From the NCBI GenBank assembly GCA_036346225.1, contig JARFIW010001186.1:879501-943500 (forward strand): a DNA stretch of 64,000 bases. The letters run 5' to 3'. The stretch is from Platerodrilus igneus. Lineage: Eukaryota > Arthropoda > Insecta > Coleoptera > Lycidae. Positions 10,472 through 20,133 of this stretch are shown here, piece after piece (position 1 is the stretch's first letter; each line of letters starts with the position of its first letter). Made by a program: the position numbers and the translations under genes. The notes under the pieces are model-generated. The model was not told where the DNA came from and did no database searches. It was given only the letters and a program-made list of their open reading frames with translations.

Positions 10472-11528
10472 ATTTCAGGGAAATAGAAGAGATCATTACA
10501 GAGGTGGTTATAATGGAGAATCGAGTGTACATGGACAGAGAAATGTGAGTAACCTTTCCAAGCAAAAGTTTGAAAGTGGTGAGATGAGTGATTTATGTAA
10601 AACCGTTTCCGACATTTGTTTTATAACTGAGATAAATGCAAATAATGTTTGTAATTATGATAATAAAAACAACATCATAACATTTTATATAGATTCAGGA
10701 TGTACCGATCATTTAATAAATGACGAAAGTGTGTTTTCAGATATTATGATGTTAGATAATGCAATTAAAATAGGTATAGCAAAAAATAATGATTATTTTA
10801 TAGCCACAGGTGTAGGAAATATTAATGTAATTAGTAATGTAGGGGACAAGAAAATAAACTGTTGTATAAAAAATGCACTATATGTTCCTAGTTTAAGAAA
10901 AAATTTATTGTCTGTAAAGCGACTAGAGATGTCTGGTATTAAGATAGTGTTTGAAGACGGTTTGGTTAAATTAAGTAATGCATGTGGAATTGTTGGCATA
11001 AGAAAAAGAAATAATTTGTATGAAATAGATTTTGAGCTGTTAAAAATTGAATGTAATATGGTAAATAGTAGTAGGCAAGATTATTTACAGTGGCATCGTA
11101 GATTGGCACATCTAAATTTTGCAGGACTCAATGAATTAATAAATAAACACATGGTACAAGGCCTTGAAAATGTAAAAGTCTCAAATATTGAATTCTGTGT
11201 ACCTTGTACAGCTGGTAAAATGACACGGAATCCGTTTGTTATGAGATATAAAAGCAAAAAAATGTTAGAAATTGTTCACACTGATTTATGTGGACCAGTT
11301 ACACCCATTGCTTATGATGGATCCAAATATTTTGTAACGTTTACAGACGATTTTTCTAATTTTACATCTACATATTTATTGAAACATAAAAATGAAGTTT
11401 TTTCAAAATTTAAAGAATATTATTTTATGGTAAGGGCAATGTTTGGTTTTGGCATATCAAAACGTAGGTGCGATAATGGAGGCGAGTACGTTTCTAATCA
11501 GTTAAAAACCTTTTGTAAGGAGAATTGA
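10440..11528 (+). pseudogene. pol: Copia protease and integrase part of pol
   Basis: The open frame nominally runs from 10302, but before about 10440 it is the wrong frame over gag. Counted from 10302, the protease motif FYIDSGCTDHLI has its active Asp at residue 131. The GAG-pre-integrase zinc site has His 265 and 270 with Cys 299 and 302. The integrase catalytic region shows HTDLCGP (Asp 327) and CDNGGEY (Asp 391). A TGA at 11526-11528 interrupts integrase, and the same frame goes on after it (YTPEQNGKAERKNRTL, containing the catalytic Glu) until a G run near 11650. Confidence 0.9.
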
Positions 11529-12132
11529 GTTGTCTTAGATTATACTGTACCATATACCCCAGAACAAAATGGGAAAGCCGAAAGAAAAAATAGAACTTTA
11601 ACTGAACGAGCTAGGGCAATAATAAATGAGTCTAAGGTTCCAAAGAAACTTTGGGGGGGAAGCAATGTTTTATACAAATTATAGTATTAATCGTTGCCCC
11701 ACCGAATGTTTAAAAGGGGTTACACCCGCTGAACTCTGGTACAAACATAAACCAAATATAAGTAACTTGAAGATTTTTGGATGTGTAGCCTATAATCTTA
11801 TAAGAAAAGAAATGAGAGATATATTTGACTCAAAGACTGAAAGATGTGTCATGGTGGGATACACAAGTTCTGGTTACAGATTGTGGGATCCTGTGAAATG
11901 TAAAATAATAGTATCAAAGGATGTTAAATTTGATGAAAGTACATTTTATTTTCATAAAAATACTGTAGACGTTGTGCAAACGAATTTTGAATTAAATGGG
12001 GACGAATTAAAAGAAATTGAGCAAGGGGAGTTATATAAAGCAGGAGAAGTTAGTTTACAAGAAAGGGACGAGGGACATAAAAGTAATGACAATTATGGGA
12101 TAAATAAACGTAAAAAAAAAGGTACCATCTAA
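11529..12132 (+). pseudogene. pol: Copia integrase C-terminal part
   Basis: The catalytic Glu region (EQNGKAERKNR) lies at 11560-11600 in the upstream frame. A frame change at the TTGGGGGGGA run near 11651 moves to the frame that carries NRCPTECLKGVTPAELWY and FGCVAYNLI, typical of the copia integrase C-terminal part. The frame ends at 12132 after a run of nine A (12112-12120), another probable indel. The break points are homopolymers, so they could be sequencing errors. Confidence 0.8.
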
Positions 12133-12153
12133 ATATGATGATTATGAACTTTT

Positions 12154-13011
12154 ATGGCATTTGATGCAGAAGGTTTTGTGAGCAACGTTCCTCAAAACTA
12201 CAAAGAAGTAGAAAATAGGCCGGATAAAAGTATGTGGGAAAGTGCAACGAGTAGGGAATTAGAGTCGATAAATAAAAACAATACATGGAAAGTTGTAGCT
12301 AAACCTAAAAATAAAAACATTTTAGACACCAAATGGGTATATACACTTAAATCCACAGATGAATCGAAAGATACATATAAAGCAAGGTTAGTAGTTAGAG
12401 GATTTGCTCAACAAAAGTTAGATTACAGGGAGATTTTCTCGCCTGTAGCAAAAATGACAACTCTTAGGGTTTTCCTCAGCATCGGTAGTCAACGAGGTTT
12501 TCATTTTAGGCAACTAGATGTGAAAGCAGCCTTTTTAAACGCAAAATTAGATGAAGATATTTACATATATGCACCAGAGGGATTAAAAATAAATAACGGT
12601 TATGTATTAAAGCTAGAAAAATCATTATATGGGTTGAAACAATCCTCAAAATGTTGGAATACCAAAATAAATAGTTTTCTTATTTGCATAGGATTTACCC
12701 GCTCAGAAAATGACCATTGTCTTTATTTCTTGCATTTTGAAGGAGAGGAGATATATTTGCTTTTGTATGTCGATGACATTTTGTTAGCAGGATTAAATTT
12801 CCAAAAAATAAATGATATTATAGAAACTCTAATGAAAAAATTTGAAATACAAAATAAAGGGAAGCTTAAATTTTTTTTAGGCATTGAAATAAATTATGAT
12901 AAAGAATTACGTATTTTCAGATTAAACCAATCAAAATATATATCAAAAGTTTTAGAAAAGTTTGGAATGGAAGAATGTAAAAGTAGCGATACGCCAATTG
13001 AACAGAATTGA
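12154..13011 (+). CDS. pol: Copia reverse transcriptase
   Basis: 285 codons of RVT_2-type reverse transcriptase. Near the N-terminus is WESATSRELESI, then TKWVYTLK, YKARLVVRGF, the motif A region RQLDVKAAFLNAKL, KSLYGLKQSSKCWN, and the catalytic LLLYVDDILLAG (motif C). The frame closes at 13011 and the RNase H frame overlaps it by 4 bases, so one indel separates them. This is the best preserved part of the element. It would copy element RNA into cDNA inside virus-like particles. Confidence 0.92.
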   Translation: MAFDAEGFVSNVPQNYKEVENRPDKSMWESATSRELESINKNNTWKVVAKPKNKNILDTKWVYTLKSTDESKDTYKARLVVRGFAQQKLDYREIFSPVAKMTTLRVFLSIGSQRGFHFRQLDVKAAFLNAKLDEDIYIYAPEGLKINNGYVLKLEKSLYGLKQSSKCWNTKINSFLICIGFTRSENDHCLYFLHFEGEEIYLLLYVDDILLAGLNFQKINDIIETLMKKFEIQNKGKLKFFLGIEINYDKELRIFRLNQSKYISKVLEKFGMEECKSSDTPIEQN

Positions 13012-13621
13012 AATTACAAAACTTTAATGGAGATCTTACAAGAAAACCTTTTCGTCAGTTAGTAGGGTGCCTTATGTATTTAGTTCATAGCACTAGACCA
13101 GATATTTGTTTTGCGCTGAATTTTTTTGGTAGATATCAGGATAATGCAACCGATGAAATGTGGAATTATTTAAAAAGAATTTTAAGGTATTCGAAGAAAA
13201 CTTGTAATGTAGAACTGGAATTTATTACAAATAGGAATTTAGATTTAGTGTGTTATGTTGACGCTGATTGGGGCGGTGATGTATTAGATCGAAAATCGGT
13301 TACAGGTTTTTTATTTAAAGTGTTTGGAAACACTGTTCATTGGGTAACCAGAGAACAAAATTGTGTAGCGCTATCCACAACAGAAGCTGAGTTAGTGGCA
13401 TTATGCAGTTCTGTTGTCAATGGTTTATGGTTAAAAAAAACTACTGTTTGATTTTGATTTTAGCATAAGTAAAATAATATTTTTTGAGGATAATCAAGGG
13501 TGTATCGCTTTAGTTAGAAATCCAGGCAACAATAAAAGAGTAAAACATTTAGATTTAAGATTTAATTTTATATATGATCACTTGGAAAGGGTTGCAATCT
13601 ACTTCTTTTACAAAGTTGAAG
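13008..13621 (+). pseudogene. pol: Copia RNase H, frameshifted near its end
   Basis: RFRQLVG-type linker (PFRQLVGCLMYLVHSTRPDI), then the RNase H core with CYVDADWGGD and KSVTGFLFKV, and STTEAELVAL with the catalytic Glu. The frame closes at 13451, just after an A run (TTAAAAAAAACTACTG). The conserved tail EDNQGCIALVRNP and KHLDLRFNF follows in another frame to about 13621. Confidence 0.88.
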
Positions 13622-13657
13622 TATAGAATAGGTCTTAACGATTTTAGCGAAGGGGAG

Positions 13658-13941
13658 TGTAAAAGTATATGTTAAAGAATTGATCTATGACACTAAAATC
13701 CATAGTGTAATCTTCTAATGTAACCGTGAGTTGCAGTTATGTTACTATTAGTTCTAATCATCTGTCATTTATTTTATATAAATTTAAGTTAGGTTAATGC
13801 ACTCTCTTGGTCTAATGGCGTACGGCGTGGTCACATTATATAGATGTAATATTGTATGTATATTATTAAAAACATTGAAGTCTGGAATAAATGTATAAAA
13901 TAAAGTGTTATTACAACGACTTAGGTTTCCATTAATTAACA
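13658..13941 (+). repeat. Copia 3' LTR
   Basis: Direct copy of 9351-9634, preceded by the purine run GAAGGGGAG. Confidence 0.93.
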
Positions 13942-13946
13942 AAATA

Positions 13947-14102
13947 TACACGATTGTTTAAATCTAGTGCAATTTTTAGCAAACTTTAAATCCATTTTCT
14001 GTTAAACGAATACTGCATATTAGCCACTGTTTAAAAGCTAAGAAAAACAACTAATAGATTTTCATTTCATGTAAAATATGAGTTACATATTTACAGCTTT
14101 GA
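13947..14102. other. Unassigned AT-rich DNA
   Basis: Right flank of the copia insertion; nothing recognised. Confidence 0.3.
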
Positions 14103-14365
14103 ATTTACAACTAACCTTTTCCTACTTTGAGTTGAAAGTAACATAGACATTATGTGACCAAACTACTTTAGCAAACTGCTATAGAAGTTTTGCCCTACTT
14201 CAAATTGAAAGTAACAAGCATTAGTCGGCCGACTACTTTTAAAATTTACCACAAAATTTGATTTGCTTCAAGTTGAAAGTAACATAGTTTTTTAATAAGG
14301 CAGTCTACTTTTTAAATTGCCTGCCAAAACTTAACCTACTTTGAGTTCATTACTATTGGAGTAGT
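14103..14365. repeat. Decayed ~71-bp tandem repeat, about 3.5 copies
   Basis: CCTACTTTGAGTTGAAAGTAACA and variants start near 14121, 14193, 14263 and 14335, a spacing of about 71 bp. The spacers between these words have diverged. Confidence 0.6.
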
Positions 14366-14926
14366 TTAGCTGAAAAGATTCAGATGTGCACTGGAAAAGT
14401 TTTCTGTACATAAAGGTAAATATAAACTAGCATAACTTGCCTATAGGTGGATGTTCAATGTTTGTGTTGGCTTTGGACTTAATAGCAACCTTGCCTTAAA
14501 CTTGAAACAATTTGAAAAGTTTCACAATTTTGCAATCAGCTTATATAGCACAAAAATCAATAGAATACTACTGTTTTATTTACGTGAAAATTCATAAAAC
14601 TCATCAGAATTATTAATCTATTAGTTTTGAATAATGATGGTTTATAATGTTTTCATTTTTAAAATGCTAATGAAAATCATTTTTGATTTTCTTGGATTAA
14701 AAATGTTGGCATTACCTTCATAGCAGCTATCTTTATACGATCATAAAAAATTTTCCAATCTGAATCTTTTTAGTACAAATGCATTACTTATAGAACATTT
14801 AAATAATTATAAAAACAAAGTTTGTGCTCAATAAGATTATCCAAAAGCATCTGCAGAGTACATGATATTTAAACATTTCCATAATCAAAAAAGATACCAT
14901 TTGAAATTTATGCAAGCATCAAAAGT
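14366..14926. other. Unassigned AT-rich DNA
   Basis: No frame or repeat recognised. Since it lies directly upstream of the PolB relic it may be more of the same element, too decayed to read. Confidence 0.25.
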
Positions 14927-15490
14927 ATGTCAGAATTGTGCAATGCTCCAGTTATAGAAGCAAACACTATTTGTTATCAATATCATACATTCTTCAGTGT
15001 GGCTTGCTATTTCAAATGTGCGTATAATAAGGAATATTCAAAATTTCAGTTGTATCATGGAAATGATTGTATAGAACGGTTTGTTGTTCAATTGAAACTG
15101 CTTCTAAAAATAATTAATACAATTTTAAATAACCGTAAACCAATGAATTCTTTGATTGAAGAAGAGAGTCCACGTTTAAATTTGCATTTAAAGCACATTT
15201 CTACTAAACCTATCTGTTTAAATCATGTTAGAGTTCGTGATCTCATTCATTTTACTGGTCAATTTCAAAAAACAGCTGATCAGGAAAGCAACATCAATTA
15301 TCAAAACTCCGAATGAATTTATTGAACTGTGATTCTCACTTTATTGAAGAAAAGACCAAAATGTTTCTTTCGTAAAATAGATAAAACACACAAATTAATT
15401 TTAATCTATAGATTTATTTAGGATTATGGCATCTAGCATTGAGAGAGTATCTTCTTATTTAGATAATAATGAAAAATCCACTACCAGTAA
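14927..15490 (+). pseudogene. Polinton/Maverick-type DNA polymerase B relic
   Basis: A 129-residue open stretch followed by a broken one resembles the protein-primed family B polymerase of Polintons and related DNA viruses. YSKFQLYHGNDCIERFV matches the region before the zinc-ribbon-like insert. VRVRDLIHFTGQFQ matches the conserved 'VRDHxHxTGxxRG' block, with HFTG kept but the usual paired Cys and His mostly lost. After a stop at 15314-15316 the translation IDLFRIMASSIERVSSYLD (about 15410-15465) corresponds to the 'FIDSFRFM' block that follows the exonuclease part. Key residues are eroded, so it is inactive. A parvovirus-like or nudivirus-like origin is less likely than Polinton. Confidence 0.6.
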
Positions 15491-15599
15491 AAATTATAAC
15501 ACTGAAGACAATTTAGGTTACTTACATGTGCAGGTATTTATCACTACAACTACGTCAACTGCCCTTTTTATCGGTTCATCGATCGAGTAGTATGCAATT

Positions 15600-16653
15600 T
15601 AAATAGAACCTACTGCAAACTTTGATGACATTTTAGTACAATGTTCAATCTTAGCTGAATGTGAAAATTGACTTTGCATTGTACTCCAACATCCGTGGAA
15701 AAATAATCTACATCTGAACGAAAAGAAATATACATTTTTTAAACACAAATTGAATATCTGGATCACATAATCGGCAAATCTTCATAAATCAGAAAAAAGG
15801 TAAAAACACTAAATAAGCCGCACAACCCAAAAATTTGAAGATTTGGAAAAATTTTAGGCCTAATAAATTATTATTAAAGTTCATTCATAAAACTCAATGA
15901 TGTTATATCCAATAAACAGATGCTGAGGTTAAAATGTCATATTACAGTGGTCAAATGATTTGGGCGTGCATTTAATGATGTTATAAACAATTATACTAAG
16001 TAATAAAGTATTAACACTATATCAAAGATATCTGCTATTCGATTTAGCAACAGATACAAATCCAGTATGGCACATCTGCTATATTATCACGAATTTCAAG
16101 TTGGAATAGTACAGCCAATTGCTTTCATCTCCAGATCATTAACAAATGAGAATCAAAACATGCACAGCTTAATAAGAAGCATTGGCAGTGTATTGGGAGC
16201 CAAGAAATTGTTCTTTTGTATCCATGACTCCAAATTAAAATGTTTAGCAAATAACAAGCACTTCAACAAATTTCCAACCCGTTAAAGGAATTACCAACAA
16301 TTATAGCAATGAGAATGTCATGATATTCTGTTTTTATTACAGCTTTATTATAGAATTCAACATCAATAATCAATAAAACTCAAATGTCAATTATCTCTCG
16401 TGGAATATTATACAAATTGAACAAATATATGCAATTGATACATAAAAATGAAGACTTTAGAAAGCAAATGTGTATTTTGAAAGACACAGATCAAGGTATA
16501 GAGTCGTTAGTTTATAGTTTCAAGAATTATGCTGATCAAAATAAACTTCCAAGTAAAGTACCACTACATAAGCGGGAATCAGCAAGAGAAAACTGTCTAC
16601 ATATGCACATTGATTATACAACACTATATTTAAATACTATTTCTTTTAAATAA
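15600..16653 (+). pseudogene. Ty3/gypsy pol relic (RT end, RNase H, integrase start)
   Basis: Across many frameshifts the order is that of a gypsy polyprotein. FDDILVQCS marks the end of the RT catalytic loop, followed by NNLHLNEKKYTFF. A thumb and connection region with GLINYY lies near 15855, and LSNKVLTLYQR near 16010. RNase H follows with PIAFISRSLTNENQNMHSL at 16067-16285. The 16384-16653 frame holds the integrase zinc-finger tail (ADQNKLPSKVPLHKRES) and the first catalytic region (HIDYTTLYLNT). The Asp of HIDY is kept, but reading frames are broken at six or more places. It abuts the Polinton relic without a clear boundary. Confidence 0.7.
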
Positions 16654-17050
16654 TATATTAGCTAATTTATTTGATATATGTGTATATTGCACAAAACTTT
16701 TATTTAAATAACTAGTAAATAATGACCATTCTACTATCAAAAAATCATTATTGTTTATAATAATATATTGCTAAATACTTCATAATTTAAAGATATAAAA
16801 TATTGCAACAACATTATCCATAAAGAAATTAACAATTTTGGTATTGTAAAATTTATTATAAATAATCGATGATTGCTGAATGATTTATTTGTTTCTCTAT
16901 AATTTGTAAAAGTATATTAATATAACATAATATCCCTAGATATGTTATAAACTATTGTATAATAACGAGATGTATTTGATAAAATCAAGAATAAAGATGG
17001 CTGATAATAAACACAAAGTGTTAAATGATCTTATTAAAATATGTAGTTAC
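16654..17050. other. Unassigned AT-rich DNA
   Basis: No coding or repeat structure recognised between the gypsy relic and the BEL LTR. Confidence 0.3.
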
Positions 17051-17410
17051 TGTTAATTTGCATTTACAATCACACAAAGGAAATGGTAATTTAAAGGAAT
17101 GTATCACCTACCTTTCACTGGTTGTAGTTGTTGATTGTACTTGCACTGCTATCAAATAATTATGGACTGTATAATGTTCACTAATTGTTGCTAATTATTG
17201 ATCCTCGATGCACCGAACTAAATCACGAACCAAAGACAGTAGCGAGCACGAAATTGAATAGCGTCCACTCGTAGATTACCAACCCTTTTATGTTGCTGCA
17301 CTAAAGGTAGGGATGATGGAGGGGTTATATGTGTGGAATAGTTTAAGGAATTAAATTAATTGTGATTGGCATAATACAACTACAAACAAAATACTTATAA
17401 AGCCTTAACA
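17051..17410 (-). repeat. BEL 3' LTR
   Basis: 360 bp on the minus strand, starting TGTTAAGG at 17410 and ending AATTAACA at 17051. Its part nearest 17051 is repeated at 23261-23503. Confidence 0.88.
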
Positions 17411-17525
17411 TTCCGCCCACCAAAATAAGTATTAGAAACTTATTTTCTAAGTGCGTCTAAATGAACAAAAAAAAATATAACCGTAAATTTAAAAGTTAAC
17501 TTACCCTAATATACTAACTATAATA

Positions 17526-18563
17526 CTAAGTTGCCTCTGGAATGGGGAGAGGGCACAATTTTACCACGGGTCTTTTAAATAGTCCCTGGGATGTTGCCAC
17601 GGTAGCCTCACGACAAACTTTGTCCTTTCCATAATGCAACGTATGTATACGTCCCATTTTCCACTGTAATGGAGACACTTGAGTATCTTTAATCAACACC
17701 AACGTCCCCACCATTAACGAATAATTAGCAGAAAACCATTTGGTTTTCTGTTGAAGTGTGTGCAGGTACTCCAAATGCCACCGTTTCCAAAATGATTGCT
17801 GAATACGTTGAACCAGTTGCCAACGATTTAAAGAAGATAGTTTCAGATCCACGACATTAGGGTCGGGAATGACGGACACTGGTTCTACGTTCAGAAAATG
17901 ACCAGGACTCAAGAATGAAAAATCAGTGGGATCGTTACTCATTGGACATAAAGGTCTGAAGTTTAATATGGCTTCAATTTGAGCTAGAACGGTGTTAAAT
18001 TCTTCGTACGAGAGAATTGGTTCGCCTATCACCTTCTTGAGATGGGATTTTACAGATTTTATCCCAGCTTCCCACATTCCCCCAAAGTGAGGAGCCGACG
18101 GAGGATTAAAAACAAAGTGAATACCTTCCGTTTCAGATGACTGCTTCATATATTCGGTTAGTTCCCGAGATGCTCCGAAAAAATTTGTTCCACAGTCACT
18201 ATGAATTTGCAAGCATTTACCTCTGCGTGCTACAAACCGCCGTAAAGCTGCAATAAAGGCCTCTTTAGATAAGTTTGATGCCAACTCCAGATGTATCGCT
18301 TTTGTACTAAGACAAACAAATAAACAAACATAGGCTTTCAATGATTTGGCACCTCTAATACGATTCATGGTGATAAAAAAAGGTCCACCGTAGTCTACCC
18401 CAGTATGTAGAAACGCTCTACCGGCAGTAAGTCTAGCGGGGGGTAAGTCGCCCATAGGAGGGCATAGCGAAATGGGTTTTTGAGAAAAACATCGAATACA
18501 AGAGTTTAGGCACTGTTGAATAGCCCTTTTTGCAGACAGAATCCAAAAATTTTGTACTAACAA
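17526..18563 (-). CDS. pol: BEL integrase with C-terminal DUF5641-like domain
   Basis: 345 codons. CIRCFSQKP near residue 22 is the end of the zinc-finger region. The catalytic triad is visible: Asp 57 in HTGVDYGGPF, Asp 123 in IHSDCGTNFFGAS, and Glu 165 in GGMWEAGIKSVK. NRWQLVQRIQQSFWKRW near residue 268 and the following region match the C-terminal domain usual in BEL integrases (DUF5641). The frame ends just inside the 3' LTR and polypurine region. It overlaps the upstream piece (18557-18787) by 7 bases in another frame, so one indel separates them. It would insert the cDNA into the host chromosome. Confidence 0.93.
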   Translation of the reverse strand: MLVQNFWILSAKRAIQQCLNSCIRCFSQKPISLCPPMGDLPPARLTAGRAFLHTGVDYGGPFFITMNRIRGAKSLKAYVCLFVCLSTKAIHLELASNLSKEAFIAALRRFVARRGKCLQIHSDCGTNFFGASRELTEYMKQSSETEGIHFVFNPPSAPHFGGMWEAGIKSVKSHLKKVIGEPILSYEEFNTVLAQIEAILNFRPLCPMSNDPTDFSFLSPGHFLNVEPVSVIPDPNVVDLKLSSLNRWQLVQRIQQSFWKRWHLEYLHTLQQKTKWFSANYSLMVGTLVLIKDTQVSPLQWKMGRIHTLHYGKDKVCREATVATSQGLFKRPVVKLCPLPIPEAT

Positions 18564-18787
18564 AAATGAGTAGTTCTAAGTCCAGGGTGTAAATATTTCG
18601 TGTGGCAATCTCGAATAATGAGCTCTGTCACCCGATGTGACCGAGGAAATAGCAAAGGAAATTTTGTATCATAAGGTACGTCTGCATTTCGCAACCGGCC
18701 GCCCACCCTTAACAACCCATCACTGTCAAGAAAAGGACAGAGGTCAAAGTTGTTTATTACTAAGTTTTCCCTTTCGAATGATATCAA
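18557..18787 (-). pseudogene. pol: BEL linker and integrase zinc-finger piece
   Basis: 76 codons with DSDGLLRVGGRLRNADVP and HRVTELIIRDCHTKYLHPG, the conserved BEL stretch between RNase H and integrase; the latter supplies the His pair of the zinc finger. Both ends overlap neighbouring pieces in other frames, so the region carries two frameshifts. Confidence 0.88.
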
Positions 18788-19601
18788 TGTCCTGACTGAA
18801 AACTTGTTCTTGAACCCGTTTTATTAATAAATAAAGTGCATACTGTTCGGGAGAGACCAATAATTGTTCTAAGTTTCCAATATCCAAATTTGCACGAACT
18901 TTCAAGTTACGAATGAACTGACAAATATATACCAGAATCCTGCATATTTTTCGCAAATCTGAAAATTGAGTTACCATCGAGTCTACGAAATTATCTGCAA
19001 CGTGTATATTAAGGGATAAAGTTCTTTTTTCAATGTGCATCTGAGTGTGATCTGTAAGAGTTGGTTCCATATGAGCAGGCCAATTCTCTTTAGGTAATAG
19101 TAACCATGATGGAGCCGTCCACCACAAAGGATGATTAACAAGCTCAGCAGCTAATAATCCTCTTGATGCACAGTCAGCAGGATTATCCTGTAATTTAATA
19201 TGATGCCACGATGATGGAGCCACTCGTTCATGGATATGTGAGACACGATTGCTAATAAATGTCTTCCAATTATACGACGAAGATCGAATCCATGCTAATG
19301 CTATTGTGGAATCTGACCACGCAAATGTATTGTCCAATACAAAATTATCTCTATACGTATTTTGCACATACTCGACCAAGTTCGACAACAACACTGCACC
19401 ACACAATTCTAATCGAGGTAATGATATACGATTGGTTGGTGCGACCTTAGATTTGGCACAGACCAATGATACTTGGATGTTCCCTTTCTCATCAACACAG
19501 CCGAGATAAACTGCTGCTGCATATCCAGCTTCCGATGTATCACAAAATGCATGAATTTGTACAGTTTGATAGATCACAAAGAATCTGTCGAGGAATTTCA
19601 A
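18744..19601 (-). CDS. pol: BEL RNase H part of pol
   Basis: 285 codons. IHAFCDTSEAGYAAAVYL contains the first catalytic Asp. RISLPRLELCGAVLLSNLV holds the catalytic Glu, and FAWSDSTIALAWI the next Asp. DNPADCASRGLLAAEL is the BEL-specific block after RNase H. It removes RNA from the RNA-DNA hybrid during reverse transcription. A frameshift near 19605-19625 separates it from the reverse transcriptase. Confidence 0.92.
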   Translation of the reverse strand: MKFLDRFFVIYQTVQIHAFCDTSEAGYAAAVYLGCVDEKGNIQVSLVCAKSKVAPTNRISLPRLELCGAVLLSNLVEYVQNTYRDNFVLDNTFAWSDSTIALAWIRSSSYNWKTFISNRVSHIHERVAPSSWHHIKLQDNPADCASRGLLAAELVNHPLWWTAPSWLLLPKENWPAHMEPTLTDHTQMHIEKRTLSLNIHVADNFVDSMVTQFSDLRKICRILVYICQFIRNLKVRANLDIGNLEQLLVSPEQYALYLLIKRVQEQVFSQDIDIIRKGKLSNKQL

Positions 19602-19623
19602 TTTTCAATAACTCGGGTAATTC

Positions 19624-20133
19624 TTAAAGATACAGATTCCATTTTAAAACAATTTGTTGGGGAGGAAGTTCATCCCAACCAATTCCTAATATCCATACAG
19701 ATTGAATCAAATGTTTTGCGAAGAAGACCAATGGTGATAATAACCCCAGAGGATCAAAGATCCTTACAATTTCCGAAACCATATTCCTTTTGGTACAAGG
19801 CCGATCAACGATATTAAGATTGTAAAACAACATATCACTCAATGGTTGCCATTGCAGTCCTAAAATTTTTTGAGACGTATTGTTTACCTCTTCAAACAAA
19901 AATGCTTGCTGATACCAAACGGAATCAGGTAAATGGTCAATGACACTTGGCACGTTGCTATTCCACTTTCGCAACATAAAACCACCTGATTGGCAAATTT
20001 GGTTTAATTCATACACGAGTCGTTTACCATCCTCTATCGAACCACACCCTGTAATCAAATCATCCACGTACGTATCCGACGCTAAAATCTTGGAAGCAAT
20101 AGGAAAACGTAACGATTGACTTTTTGCAAGTTC
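19624..20133 (-). pseudogene. pol: BEL reverse transcriptase, C-terminal half
   Basis: Same frame as the large upstream piece, separated only by a TAA at 20134-20136. It contains SDTYVDDLITGCG, where YVDD supplies two catalytic Asp, GGFMLRKWNSN, and FDPLGLLSPLVFFAK, the typical BEL block. It ends in a frame change near 19620. The single nonsense codon would stop translation before the catalytic YVDD. Confidence 0.92.

Larger units (their letters stand above)
9346..13946 (+). mobile_element. Ty1/copia retrotransposon with 5-bp target duplication
   Basis: Two 284-bp LTRs (9351-9634 and 13658-13941), each TGTAAAAG...TTAACA, are flanked by AAATA at 9346-9350 and 13942-13946. Inside are a half-tRNA primer site, gag, protease, integrase, reverse transcriptase and RNase H in copia order, and a polypurine tract (GAAGGGGAG) at about 13649-13657. 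I count two differences between the LTRs, so insertion was recent. The coding part nevertheless has two in-frame stops and several frameshifts and cannot make a full polyprotein as given. Confidence 0.93.

Noticed and set aside
14927..15316. Host zinc-finger gene
   Set aside because: The order of conserved blocks and the continuation after the stop fit a PolB relic better, and the Cys/His residues are mostly lost.
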